Origin: Myxococcales bacterium
GTDB lineage: Bacteria; Myxococcota_A; Polyangia; Polyangiales; GCA-016699535
Direction of reading: 5' to 3'
Length of the DNA: 64,000 nt
NCBI GenBank assembly: GCA_016699535.1
Contig: CP064980.1
Location: forward strand, 2,984,001-3,048,000
A program made the position numbers and the translations under genes. Below are positions 47,525 to 57,180 of the stretch, piece after piece; position 1 is the first letter of the stretch; every line of letters begins with the position of its first letter. Below the pieces are notes generated by a model, which saw only the letters and a list, made by a program, of their open reading frames with translations, did no database searches and had not been told where the DNA came from.

Positions 47525-47779
47525 GGCGGCGGTTTAACCCGAGCCGCTCAGCGGGTAAAGAGACCGTCCAAGAATGAACGGCGGTATAAAAACCCCGCCG
47601 ACGAGGATTTCTAGTCCTGACGATACCCCCGGGCAATTGTCGCCCCGGTGCGATGAAAGCTGTTTTTCCGCAATCTATTTCGGAAAAAGCCCATGTTTTT
47701 TTGGTTAAACAGGCGCTGGCTCGCATTCGTGCCCAGGCTCTGTTACTTTCCGGAAACATTTCGTTCCGGGGGGGCATCG

Positions 47780-48832
47780 ATGATCGGAGTGCGGGGCAAG
47801 CTGTTTTTGGGCTCAGTGGTGTTGGTCCTAACAGTCACGGTGGTAAGCAATTTCTATTTGCAAAGCGAGCTCGAGGCATCGCTGGTCGAACGCATCCAGA
47901 CCGAACTTAAGAGGCAAGCACGTGCACTAAGTGCGCGTGCCTCTTCCGAGGCGCTTCTGTATGACGCAGAAAAGCTCTCGCAAGTCAGTCAGGAAGTAGC
48001 TCACGCTGCCCAAGCACGGGTTTCAATTATTGGCCTTAACGGAACGCTGCTCGCTGACTCTGAACTGAGCCAAGCGGACTTGCGGCAGGCAGAAAACCAC
48101 AGTACCCGAAGTGAATTTCGAGCAGCCCTTCGTCGTGGGTTTGGTGTCGCGCGCCGCCGGAGCGCGACAATTGACTCGTCCATGCTTTATGTCGCTGTCC
48201 CCATCGACCAAGGAGCGCAACACCTAGGTGTTGCGCGAATTGCTGCGCCGCTATCACAAATCAAACTTGCGTTAGCTCAGTTGCGTTCTAAATTAATTCT
48301 TGCGAACATCTTATCTATTGTAGCTGCGTTATTCCTTGCTTTTGTCGTGAGCCATTTTGTTTCCCGTTCGATTCGACACTTTGCCGATTCAGCGCGTAAT
48401 ATTGCCAATCTGGGGCAAGGTCGCGTGCCTATCTATTCCAAAGATGAAATCGGACACATTGCCAGAACGGTTAATCGCATTATTGACCGTACCGAAAAAT
48501 CGATACAAGACCTGGCAGAGGAAAACCGCCAACTTACAGCAACGCTTGAGCGTATCGAACATGGGGTTGTCACGTTAAACTCGAAGCAAAAGATTATCTT
48601 TGCAAACAACCGAGCTATCAATTTGCTGCAACTGTCAAGGCCTGTACGGGGACAATCTCTGCCGCAAGAGCTATTTACCAAAGACCCTTCGCAAAACAGT
48701 CATCTCAAGGGCATAACCCTCGGTCCTGAAGTCATTATGGCAGGAAACGGCGCAGGCCAAGGGAAATGGTTGGCCGAGCACGCTAAGCTTGAAACATCCG
48801 ATGCGCAGGTCTTGCTGTTACGGCAGATCTGA
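47780..48832 (+). CDS. HAMP-PAS membrane sensor without kinase domain
   Basis: Start ATG 47780, just after a GGGGGG run; the open frame begins at 47693. The protein (~350 residues) has a membrane helix at ~5-27, a ~140-residue periplasmic sensor part, a second helix (ILANILSIVAALFLAFVVSHFV), a HAMP domain (SRSIRHFADSARNIANLGQG ... DEIGHIARTVNRII) and a PAS-like region (LERIEHGVVTLNSKQKIIFANNRAINLL). It then stops. No histidine kinase, GGDEF or other output domain follows in any frame up to the PrsW gene, so the signal must pass to a partner protein, or the gene has lost its kinase. Confidence 0.7.
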   Translation: MIGVRGKLFLGSVVLVLTVTVVSNFYLQSELEASLVERIQTELKRQARALSARASSEALLYDAEKLSQVSQEVAHAAQARVSIIGLNGTLLADSELSQADLRQAENHSTRSEFRAALRRGFGVARRRSATIDSSMLYVAVPIDQGAQHLGVARIAAPLSQIKLALAQLRSKLILANILSIVAALFLAFVVSHFVSRSIRHFADSARNIANLGQGRVPIYSKDEIGHIARTVNRIIDRTEKSIQDLAEENRQLTATLERIEHGVVTLNSKQKIIFANNRAINLLQLSRPVRGQSLPQELFTKDPSQNSHLKGITLGPEVIMAGNGAGQGKWLAEHAKLETSDAQVLLLRQI

Positions 48833-48925
48833 ACTAAAAATCGGGTCAAAGACAAGGGATTGTCCCATGGTCGCGAAGCGATAAGCAGAGCCTGTTCAAT
48901 GCAATCCTGAAAGACGAAAGGTCCC

Positions 48926-50469
48926 GTGGAAAAAATTTGCTGCGTTTGCAATAAGCCACTCGAAGACGCCGACGCACGAGAACTCGGCGGCCGGTTTTTT
49001 TGTGAAAAACATCATCAACGAGCCTTCAATAGCCTGGCTTCACGCTGGGGCCGCATGGGTTTGTTTGAAATCGCTTTTTTGGCCATCTTGGTTGCTGCCG
49101 TTGCCTGGTTTTGGGGTACGGAACCGAAGGCCTTAAACTGGCCAGCTACATTGAGCATGGCCCTCGTTCCGGCTTTGATTTGGATGAACTACATCTACCG
49201 CCTTGATCGCGTGGAGCCAGAGCCACTGTCTCTCGTTATGGGTGTGTTTTTGTTAGGCGGGCTACTTTCCCACGGTGTCGGCCATGTACTCATTCACAAC
49301 GCCTTTGGGGTTGAATCCTGGCGCTACATCCCTCCTTTTGGTCCTTGGATAAGCGCCGTGGCGGTCATCGGAGTGGTGCAGCAACTGTGCGTCTACATTG
49401 CAGTCCGATACACAGTCTATTTCACGCGCGAATTTGACGAACCTCTGGACGGGGTTGTTTACGCCACAGCGGCCGGTCTTGGGATCGCCACCATTTCAAA
49501 CATCGAATTTGCCGTTCGTGCACACGGCATGGTGCCCTACAGCGCAGCAGTCGCCATGGCATCGCACTCGTTGATCCACGTCGCTGCATCAACCATTTTG
49601 GGTTACGGCATGGCTCGAGCGCGTTTTTGGCAGCAACACAAACAGTTGTGGGTTGGCGGCACTTTTTTGATTTCGGCTCTAGTCAACGGCGGATTCAAAC
49701 ACTTGTCCATGATCGCTGGCATCCAGGGCGGCGACTACAAACCATGGATGACATTGGCAGTCTCGGCCTCTGTGGCTGCTTTAGTGCTCATTGCTATCGA
49801 TATCATAACAGCACGCCTAAGCGTGGAAAGTTTTTCAGGCATTCGCCACGACGAGGGTCCGCATCCAAAACGCAGCTACGACTCTTTTCGGGCGCCTCGC
49901 TTTGTCGATCCCTTACTTTGGGTTGCCGTGCTCGTTCCTCTTATTGCCGCGGCGAGCTTCCGTGATTATGTCGCTATTCCTTCAAAGGATATTAGTTTTC
50001 TGGGAGGGAAAGTGCATTTTGAACTGCCTGCACGGTGGACGGTTCGTCAGATCCCCGGTGGTTTTCATGCAGAGCAGAGTTCACTCGATCAGTTTGGACC
50101 CAGTCTAACTGTGACTAAGATTCCTCTTCGGGAACAGGCTGCCTCAATCAACTTTCTACGCGATGAACTTGCTCTAGTTGTCCGAAAACAATTGAATCGA
50201 ATCCCAGTTTCCGCGTCATAAGAGAAGAAAGCAAAAAAGCCTTCGGAGGGGCGGATAGTTTATGGGCTTTTGTGGCACAAATCGAAGAACCCGACCCAGA
50301 GGAGATGAGCGGAAGCGATTTACCAGTCGTATTTGCCGGCTACGATATTGTCGTGCTCAACAGCAAATCGGACGCTTACTATTTACATGTGATGTCGCCA
50401 GTTTCGCAGAGCGAGGACGACATCGCGTTGGTCCATGAGGTGCTCTCCGGGGTCAAACTCGAACCATGA
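48926..50469 (+). CDS. PrsW-family intramembrane protein with N-terminal zinc finger (frame broken near 50205)
   Basis: The N-terminus has a small treble-clef-like zinc site (CCVCNKPL ... FFCEKHH). About eight membrane helices follow, with the PrsW-like segment YRLDRVEPEPLSLVMG. PrsW proteins are membrane proteases that cleave anti-sigma factors. The soluble C-terminal part (FELPARWTVRQIPGGF onward) runs into a stop at 50221. The next frame continues with 'REESKKAFGGADSLWAFVAQ' and ends at 50469; restoring one A in a CGAATCC context (~50205) joins them. That end overlaps the start of the protease-like gene by 4 bp, supporting the joined model. Confidence 0.72.
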
Positions 50470-51950
50470 AAACGCTACAAAAAAGTATCCTTTGTTTTCT
50501 TCTGCTCGGCAGCTTCCTTCAAAACGGGACGGCTCAGGACTCGAGTGCTCGCCTCACATCAAGAGCCTTTCCTTCGGCCGCCTACATTCGAGCCACCCGT
50601 GGCGTACCAGAAGGCGCCTCGGCTGCCATGATTGATCAACGCGGCTATCTCATCACCGCTTTTCATTCGATTGGGCCTATTAATGGCGCCACAGGGGTGC
50701 CGGGATCCTTCTACAGCAAATCCAACCGCTACGAGATTGAAATTTATCCACCTAACGGCGATGTACCGAGCAGGTGGATAGCTCGCGTGGTCGCCGGAGA
50801 CATTCGCACCGACCTTGCTCTACTGCGCATTATGGCACCGCTCGATGGTCGCTCGATCCAAGACTGGATGGTGTTTCCAGCCCTAAACTTTGGTCAAACG
50901 CGTGCGATTGGCCGAGGCTCTCGCGTCTGGGTTGCTGGATTTAGCAATGAGAATCGTCCACCCGCCATCATGGAGATTTCAATCACCAATGTCGATCGAA
51001 GCCAGTTGGGACGTCTTGCTTGGCTCAGTTTTGATCGAAAGCTACCGACGACGATGGCGGGTAGTATGGTTCTCAATTCATTTGGAGAAATCGTTGGCAT
51101 TGCCACGGGAACACTCGTCAATGGCGGGGACAAAACCAATCTCGACCGTGCCCGCCCTGTTGAGCGCATTCCATCAGCTTGGCTAGAAGCCTTGCGTCGC
51201 GGCCATATCACAGAAACAACCGTCGAAGGGATTCCTCGCCTACCGGACGCTGGCGAGATCAATGAGCTAGCGGAGGGCGATGGGCCGGAGCAAGCCCAAA
51301 AGCACTTTTTCATTGCGCCGCAACGCCGGCCAAGTGTCGTCTACACCAATCCAAAACTGGCCATGCAACTGATCAGTCCAAAAGGACAAGTCTTCCGCAA
51401 AGGCCAGGGCTCGGTTAAAATTGAAGAAAACGATCCGGCTAATTCGGTTGTTCAAGTCGATGTATCCAAAAGCAAACAAAACGCTTTGGCTTATAGCATT
51501 CGAACGGACAGCAGCTCTGCAAGGAAAAACGCACGTGTTGACGGTAACTTACCGTGGTATTCTGAAACCTTCTCGAAAGTTCCTGGCAAGCCAGTCGGCA
51601 ACGGAGCTACCCTCACCGGTCGGCTCGTTCACGCAATCACCGGCGAGCCGCTGCGTGGAGCCATGGTCAACGTGGGCAAACCAGGCACCAATATGGAACG
51701 GCTGTTGGGAGAATTCCTGCGTGGCGAAATTGGGCGCACTCAGTTTGAAGTACACTTGCTTGGGCAAGCACGAACGAATCGCTCCGGTGACTTTGTGGTT
51801 CACAACTTGCCTCAAGGTAAGAGTCTGCCCGTCGCGGGATATAAGCCAACCTTTCGACCCGTCTATTTAAAGGCACATATCGCAGCAAGTGCGAAAAAGG
51901 TTAATCTCGGCAAAGTCAAAGTGACCTACTGGGAGCCAATTGCGTACTAA
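50466..51950 (+). CDS. secreted trypsin-like serine protease-like protein
   Basis: 494 residues with a signal peptide ending near GTAQ. The body follows a DegP/trypsin fold: GYLITAFHSIG supplies the His, RTDLALLRI the Asp, and TTMAGSMVLNSFGEIVGIATG occupies the place of the usual G-x-S-G-G loop. A Ser is present, but the neighbouring Gly residues are lost, so activity is uncertain. A C-terminal segment (TLTGRLVHAITGEPLRGAMVNV) resembles carboxypeptidase-regulatory-like beta domains. It is coupled to the PrsW-like gene by a 4-bp overlap, so the two may form a membrane/periplasm proteolysis or stress-sensing pair. Confidence 0.65.
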   Translation: MKTLQKSILCFLLLGSFLQNGTAQDSSARLTSRAFPSAAYIRATRGVPEGASAAMIDQRGYLITAFHSIGPINGATGVPGSFYSKSNRYEIEIYPPNGDVPSRWIARVVAGDIRTDLALLRIMAPLDGRSIQDWMVFPALNFGQTRAIGRGSRVWVAGFSNENRPPAIMEISITNVDRSQLGRLAWLSFDRKLPTTMAGSMVLNSFGEIVGIATGTLVNGGDKTNLDRARPVERIPSAWLEALRRGHITETTVEGIPRLPDAGEINELAEGDGPEQAQKHFFIAPQRRPSVVYTNPKLAMQLISPKGQVFRKGQGSVKIEENDPANSVVQVDVSKSKQNALAYSIRTDSSSARKNARVDGNLPWYSETFSKVPGKPVGNGATLTGRLVHAITGEPLRGAMVNVGKPGTNMERLLGEFLRGEIGRTQFEVHLLGQARTNRSGDFVVHNLPQGKSLPVAGYKPTFRPVYLKAHIAASAKKVNLGKVKVTYWEPIAY

Positions 51951-51965
51951 ATAAACATTGATCTT

Positions 51966-53876
51966 TTAATTGGAAAACGATTGAGAGGGATTCTGCGCAG
52001 CTTCAAGCGCCGAGTTCCAGTACTTGCCTCGGGTCCATACTTCAAAAAGTGCCTCAAGACATTCGATACGCGTGCGCAAGACTTCGCTTTGGAAGGGATC
52101 AATTTGCCCCATCGTCAGCGTCTTTAGGTGTTGCTCTCGTTCATACCATGAGTCTTCCATGGTTTCGCGAAGCTGAGAGCGAACTTTATCAAACGCTGCA
52201 CGGTGTTTCATAAACTGCGTTGTATGGTCTGAGAAACCAAGTTCACCAAGACGCCAATGAAGCTGGAATACGAAGAAAAAATCGTTTCTTGCTATATTGC
52301 TATCAATGATAGCCGGAGCAGTAATGGAAACTACTTTATTTCGATCCCAGTCGAATTGGCGATACTCCGCTTGAATATCTATTTTAGGCAAATAGGTGCC
52401 GCGCCATGAGTCACGAAACATTTTTGCCATTTGGTTCGCGGAGACACCAAAATTTTCATAAACGGTATCTATCAATACCGAAAGTGGCGGGGTAAATCGT
52501 TGTCTCAGCTTGGCCCAACGCATGAAGTCGCTTCGAGAAGGGTTGCGACGGGCGTTCATCTTAACGTTTGTCCATAGCTCGCTGCCAGTAAGAACCCACC
52601 ACTTGCCCTTTTGACCTTCCGCTGAGGGAATGGTGGCCACACGATGAATGTTCCTAAGGGAAAAACCTTCGTGGAAAGGAAGGTGTCCCGTCCCTTCATT
52701 ATCCACGGCATACCCGCGGCGGTCGGTTACGATGGCGATCATTTCTTTGCCACTGTCATCTCGACCATGAACCAGTTGTTTAATAGACTCACGTTCGTAC
52801 ATCGAATTGCCACCAATGTCCCAATTATCTCCCCCGTCGCGCGATATACGCACGCCCTCACTGGTGCCAATCCAAATCACCCCATCGTCGGTAGCCGTTG
52901 CCCAATTAACGTTCGCCCAAGGGGTGTAATAAACTTTGTAATAAGTCGGGTATTTCCAACTCTGCCTATCCCACTCATCGAGCGCACCCTTGTACAAACG
53001 ACCGCCCGTTGCGACGTAGATGGTTTCCCGACCATCAAGTCCTGCGGCATAAGTTACAGAAAGCGCTTCGCGACCTGGCCAAAAAAGCACATCTTCATCC
53101 CAACTCACGCCGCCATCTCGCGAGCGAAAAAGCCCCATATCGGTGGTGGCGGCCATTTCGTTTGGTTCAGAAGATGAGCAATTAATCCAAGTGATGTTAT
53201 TTTTCAGAGGAACGCCAAACACCCTTATAAAGGTCTCTCCGTCATCAAAAGAGCCAAAAATATGTTTTTTTGTGGCAACGATTAACGGCAGGGTAGCTCC
53301 TGGACATACCGCCATCGCGATAACCGGCATCTTTGGATCCCTGGATTTAGCAAATTCATCTTTCAGTAGCGTTTCATCGCCGTTTCCAGAGCGCACAGTG
53401 GAAGGTAAATTACGATGGACTACGTCCGGACGCACGCTAAGCCAAAGCGAGGTGCCCACATCGTAAGGAGTTCGACGCACGATTTCGCGATCCACACCAA
53501 GCACCATGAACGGAGCACGTTTAAGGTTGAACCCATAACCCGTCATATAGGTGGGCTCTGCCAACGGAATCGCTGGATAGTTACCGTTGCTGTATGGAAA
53601 AATCTCTCGTTCCGACCAGACAACCCCACCATCCTCGGTTTTGAAGACCGTTCCTAACTCTGTTCCCACGTAAATCCTTCTTGGATCGGTAGGGTCAGCC
53701 GCCACGGCAGTAAGACGTGCGTTAAAGCGACTTAGGGCAAGAACTTGGCGCCATTCAGGAAGGTCCTTGCCTTGCGCCAACGCAATCGATTTGCAAAGAG
53801 GATGAAAAAACAAACACAAGCACAGCCAAAAACATGCCCGTCTGATGCTTTGTGTATGCTTGAAAATTACGCTCAT
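51966..53876 (-). CDS. secreted BNR/Asp-box repeat (sortilin/Ycf48-like) protein
   Basis: A 636-residue secreted protein: signal peptide over residues ~12-35, then repeated Asp-box motifs of the S-x-D-G-G-x-x-W type. Examples are KTEDGGVVWSE, GSFDDGETF, RSRDGGVSWDED and SRDGGDNWDIGG, spaced as in WD40-like beta-propellers of the sortilin/HCF136 kind. The last ~170 residues are charged and helical. There is no glycosidase motif, so it is probably a scaffold or binding protein outside the cytoplasmic membrane. It converges on the protease-like gene and lies divergent from the universal stress gene. Confidence 0.7.
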   Translation of the reverse strand: MSVIFKHTQSIRRACFWLCLCLFFHPLCKSIALAQGKDLPEWRQVLALSRFNARLTAVAADPTDPRRIYVGTELGTVFKTEDGGVVWSEREIFPYSNGNYPAIPLAEPTYMTGYGFNLKRAPFMVLGVDREIVRRTPYDVGTSLWLSVRPDVVHRNLPSTVRSGNGDETLLKDEFAKSRDPKMPVIAMAVCPGATLPLIVATKKHIFGSFDDGETFIRVFGVPLKNNITWINCSSSEPNEMAATTDMGLFRSRDGGVSWDEDVLFWPGREALSVTYAAGLDGRETIYVATGGRLYKGALDEWDRQSWKYPTYYKVYYTPWANVNWATATDDGVIWIGTSEGVRISRDGGDNWDIGGNSMYERESIKQLVHGRDDSGKEMIAIVTDRRGYAVDNEGTGHLPFHEGFSLRNIHRVATIPSAEGQKGKWWVLTGSELWTNVKMNARRNPSRSDFMRWAKLRQRFTPPLSVLIDTVYENFGVSANQMAKMFRDSWRGTYLPKIDIQAEYRQFDWDRNKVVSITAPAIIDSNIARNDFFFVFQLHWRLGELGFSDHTTQFMKHRAAFDKVRSQLRETMEDSWYEREQHLKTLTMGQIDPFQSEVLRTRIECLEALFEVWTRGKYWNSALEAAQNPSQSFSN

Positions 53877-54008
53877 CCGCCGAGAATTCTACCTTGAAAA
53901 ATTTAACCCGCTAAATTGCGACTTTTTAGCACTTTGTCAGATTTCCAGCAAACCGCCAGTCAATCGGTGAACAAGGAAAAAAGCTATGATATAAATACGG
54001 CCACGCCT

Positions 54009-54980
54009 ATGCCAAACGAACGCCCTATGCTCATCGCCTGTACCGACCTATCTTCAAACTCGGTTGAAGCACTCCGACAAGCCGCCCGTATGGCAGGCTT
54101 GCTGGATTACCAAATTCGCCTTGTCTTTGTGGTAAATCCTAGTGCAGTCCTGCAAAATAACAGCAAAGACACAGAAGCAAGACACGAGGAACTCCGCGCC
54201 TGGGCGAATGATCAGTTACGCAAGCTCCACGCAACCGTGTTTGATGGACTTAACGTAGAGGCTGCGGTTGTCGAACTTCACGCCTCCGCAGAACCGGGAT
54301 CCTTAGCGCGACCGGCTGAACGGCATGCAGTTGCCGAAGCCATATGCAAAGTGGCTAAGGATACGAAAGCGGAAATGATCGTTCTGGGAACCCATGGCGA
54401 GTCGGGCCTAAGCGACCTTGTGGTCGGAACGGTCCTAAAGCGCGTGGTCCGCTTGGCACCTTGCGATGTCTATACGGCGCGCCCCAATCCCAAGTACGCT
54501 ACCGACGGAGCTATCGATTTTTCGATGCTGGAAAAGCGTTCTCCCAAATCTGGGATTAAATCGGTGCTATGCGCCATCGATTTCTCCCCTGGCTCAAAAA
54601 TCGCCCTTGAACATGCCGTCCACATCGCAAAGGAGTCCAAAGCAACTTTGCATGTTATGCATACCTATCGTGTTCCTTTTTGGATGGGTCCTGGTTCCGA
54701 TGAAATTCAAAAACAGCTCGAGAGCCAAGTAAAACACTCGATCGAAGAGTCCGTACTTCCCTATCAAAACGAAGGGATCAACATTGAATGCGAAGTAAGC
54801 GCGGGCCGTCCATCGCTTCAAATTCATGCTCAAGCCCAAAAGGTTAAAGCAGACTTGATTGTGATGGGTGTTCTCGGCCAAACCGATCTTGCCGATATAC
54901 TGGTCGGTAGCGTTACCGAACGTGTGATACGTATTGCGACAAGTCCGGTACTTGCTGTACGACAAAACGAAAACCACTAG
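54009..54980 (+). CDS. tandem universal stress protein
   Basis: Two UspA domains in one chain. The first begins at RPMLIACTDLSSNSVEAL and has the nucleotide-binding tail GTHGESGLSDLVVGTV. The second begins at KSVLCAIDFSPGSKIAL and has GVLGQTDLADILVGSV, both matching the G-x-x-G-x9-G-S/T ATP motif of ATP-binding Usp proteins. I prefer ATG 54009, directly before the first domain; the frame is open from TTG 53916. Role: cytoplasmic stress response. The following lipoprotein gene begins 15 bp later and may be co-transcribed. Confidence 0.88.
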   Translation: MPNERPMLIACTDLSSNSVEALRQAARMAGLLDYQIRLVFVVNPSAVLQNNSKDTEARHEELRAWANDQLRKLHATVFDGLNVEAAVVELHASAEPGSLARPAERHAVAEAICKVAKDTKAEMIVLGTHGESGLSDLVVGTVLKRVVRLAPCDVYTARPNPKYATDGAIDFSMLEKRSPKSGIKSVLCAIDFSPGSKIALEHAVHIAKESKATLHVMHTYRVPFWMGPGSDEIQKQLESQVKHSIEESVLPYQNEGINIECEVSAGRPSLQIHAQAQKVKADLIVMGVLGQTDLADILVGSVTERVIRIATSPVLAVRQNENH

Positions 54981-54995
54981 ACCCGACGAGATACC

Positions 54996-56303
54996 ATGTC
55001 CCGCTATCACTCCTTGTTTTTCCTATGTCTTTTAGTGATGACTTCAGGTTGTAAAAAGCAATCATCACCAACGCATGCCGCGATTAAAAATGAGAGCACG
55101 CCGCAGAAAACAGCTCTCCCTGCCTCAAACGATCAGCGCGGGCTTTTGTTGAGCTATGCCCAGTTCGTGACGAACGAAGCTGGCGAAGTCACGGCCAAAC
55201 CTGGTCCTGCTCGATTTGATCTCTTGTGGCAACAAGACGGCGACTGGAAGACGGAGCAACTTGAAGACAACGACAGCAATGTCTTTCACAAAAGCTTCCC
55301 GTTTACCCTACCGAGCGGCAAAGAAGGCATTGTCACACTTGGCGGCACCGAGGCTATTGTAAAGTTTTGGACGCGAAGCGCTCCGGGACAGTTCAGCGCT
55401 AGGATACTCTGGCAAAAACAATTTGGTGGCAAGTTCAACCGTATGCGCGACGCTGAGTACGCAAAAGTCCTCGATGGACCATACCCGGACCTGGTTGTTG
55501 GAACACACGACCAAGGCGTTGTTGCCCTGCTTAATTTTAAAAAGAATGACGATGTCAGCGTCACCGAACTCGACAAGCAACCCAACACCTTTATTCATGA
55601 AATTGAAATCGGGGACCTCGATTCCGATGGAATACTTGAAGTCTACTCTACGCCCAGTGAGCCCAACAAGCTCAAAGGCGGCGCGCAACATGGGTCGGTC
55701 GTACGCTATGTGCCTAAAAAACATCAAGGAAGAAGCATCGTCGCTGATCTAGGAAACCGGCACGCAAAAGAAATTCTTGTGGATGATGTCGATGGCGACG
55801 GCAAAGACGAGCTTTACGTTGCGGTCGAGGCGCTTACTGAAGACTCGAGCCAGGGCACTAAAATCATCGAACCGGTCGAAATCCGTCGTTTCGATGCAGA
55901 TACCCCGGCCGACAAGGGCATCAGAATAGCAGCCATTCCAGATCGCCTTTGCCGCTTTCTCAGCGTCGGTGACATCGACGGAGATGGGAAAAAGGAGATG
56001 GTGGCAGCGGCTTTTCGCAGCGGGCTGTGGCTTCTTAAACCATCGTCCGACCCTAAAAAACAGTGGGATACCAAAAACATCGATCGAAAATCTTCGGGCT
56101 TTGAACATGCTGCTTTATTTGCCGATCTTGATAACGATGGAAAAGACGAACTCTACGTGGCCGCCGATGAACAAGGAGAAGTCCGTCAGTACAGCTGGCA
56201 AGGTGGCAAAATTAAGCGGCAAAGCATTCTAAAACACAAAGTCCCCAAGGCATTGATGACTTGGAACATCGTAAGCTTTCCATTGTCCTTGCTGGAACCT
56301 TAG
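54996..56303 (+). CDS. FG-GAP/VCBS-repeat lipoprotein
   Basis: A 435-residue lipoprotein (lipobox TSGC at residue ~23). The mature protein contains several calcium-binding FG-GAP/VCBS motifs of the D-x-D-x-D-G type: GDLDSDGILEVY, DDVDGDGKDELYVA, GDIDGDGKKEMVAA and ADLDNDGKDELYVAA. These form an integrin-alpha-like beta-propeller at the cell surface. It follows the stress protein gene by 15 bp and ends 16 bp before the XRE regulator gene, so it could be the upstream part of the same transcript, but no functional tie is seen. Confidence 0.78.
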   Translation: MSRYHSLFFLCLLVMTSGCKKQSSPTHAAIKNESTPQKTALPASNDQRGLLLSYAQFVTNEAGEVTAKPGPARFDLLWQQDGDWKTEQLEDNDSNVFHKSFPFTLPSGKEGIVTLGGTEAIVKFWTRSAPGQFSARILWQKQFGGKFNRMRDAEYAKVLDGPYPDLVVGTHDQGVVALLNFKKNDDVSVTELDKQPNTFIHEIEIGDLDSDGILEVYSTPSEPNKLKGGAQHGSVVRYVPKKHQGRSIVADLGNRHAKEILVDDVDGDGKDELYVAVEALTEDSSQGTKIIEPVEIRRFDADTPADKGIRIAAIPDRLCRFLSVGDIDGDGKKEMVAAAFRSGLWLLKPSSDPKKQWDTKNIDRKSSGFEHAALFADLDNDGKDELYVAADEQGEVRQYSWQGGKIKRQSILKHKVPKALMTWNIVSFPLSLLEP

Positions 56304-56319
56304 GCAATAGTGTCATGGG

Positions 56320-57171
56320 ATGCAAAGCAGACAAGATACTGTTGAGCTGTTTCGTTCTCGTCTTCTCGACGTGATTGAGCGCGCAGACCTTAGCCGGTCG
56401 GCCTTCGCACGCCGGGTTGGGATCGATCGCTCGACACTGGCACAAATTCTTTCCCCTCAGACAGACCGGCTTCCTCGCATGGAAACATTGATTGCGATTG
56501 CGAACTCCGAGCAGGTCAGTGTGGACTGGTTGGTCGGACTTAGCCAAGACGGACGGCTCGGAACAGATATCGTTCGACAAAGCATTGAGTTTGAACGTGG
56601 CGGCCAAACACCATCGGACGCGGTCATTCTAAAATGGCACGCTGAAGCCGCCGGTTATAAGATTCGACATGTTCCGGCCACACTGCCTGACATTGTCAAA
56701 ACAAAGACAGTGATCGAATACGAGTACCAGGACTCTTCAGCCATGAGCCCTCACGAAAAGCAGGAGTCTTCAGATGCACGTCTACGCTACCAGCGACGTC
56801 CCGAAACCGACATGGAGGTATGCACCTCGCGTCAAGCTTTGGAAGGACTCGCCCGCGGCGAAGGCATTTGGAGCGGGCTTTCAAAAAGGGCACGCAAAGA
56901 ACAAGTCGCGCACATTGCTGAGCTTTGCCAAGAGCTCTATCCTACCTTTCGTTGGTTTCTTTTTGATGCGCTTCAAAAATTTTCGGTTCCTTTAACCATT
57001 TTTGGTCCGAAGCGCGCGGCCATCTATTTGGGAGAAAAGTATTTCGTGCTCAACAGCAGTGAACATATCCGAGTGCTTACAGCCCACTTTGACGACTTGA
57101 TTTGTGCGGCAACGGTTCAGCCCACCGGGGTATCGGCCCTATTAGACAAACTTCACCACGACATCGGTTAG
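56320..57171 (+). CDS. XRE-type transcriptional regulator
   Basis: 283 residues. The N-terminal helix-turn-helix (SRSAFARRVGIDRSTLAQIL ... LPRMETLIAIANSEQVSVDWLVGL) is a clear XRE/Cro domain. The middle is polar and the last ~130 residues form a mixed domain with a Trp/Phe-rich segment, perhaps a ligand sensor. It begins only 16 bp after the preceding lipoprotein gene and lies 9 bp before the aminotransferase fusion, so it is very probably the local regulator of the catabolic operon downstream. The effector is unknown. Confidence 0.8.
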   Translation: MQSRQDTVELFRSRLLDVIERADLSRSAFARRVGIDRSTLAQILSPQTDRLPRMETLIAIANSEQVSVDWLVGLSQDGRLGTDIVRQSIEFERGGQTPSDAVILKWHAEAAGYKIRHVPATLPDIVKTKTVIEYEYQDSSAMSPHEKQESSDARLRYQRRPETDMEVCTSRQALEGLARGEGIWSGLSKRARKEQVAHIAELCQELYPTFRWFLFDALQKFSVPLTIFGPKRAAIYLGEKYFVLNSSEHIRVLTAHFDDLICAATVQPTGVSALLDKLHHDIG

Positions 57172-57180
57172 GAACAGCTG

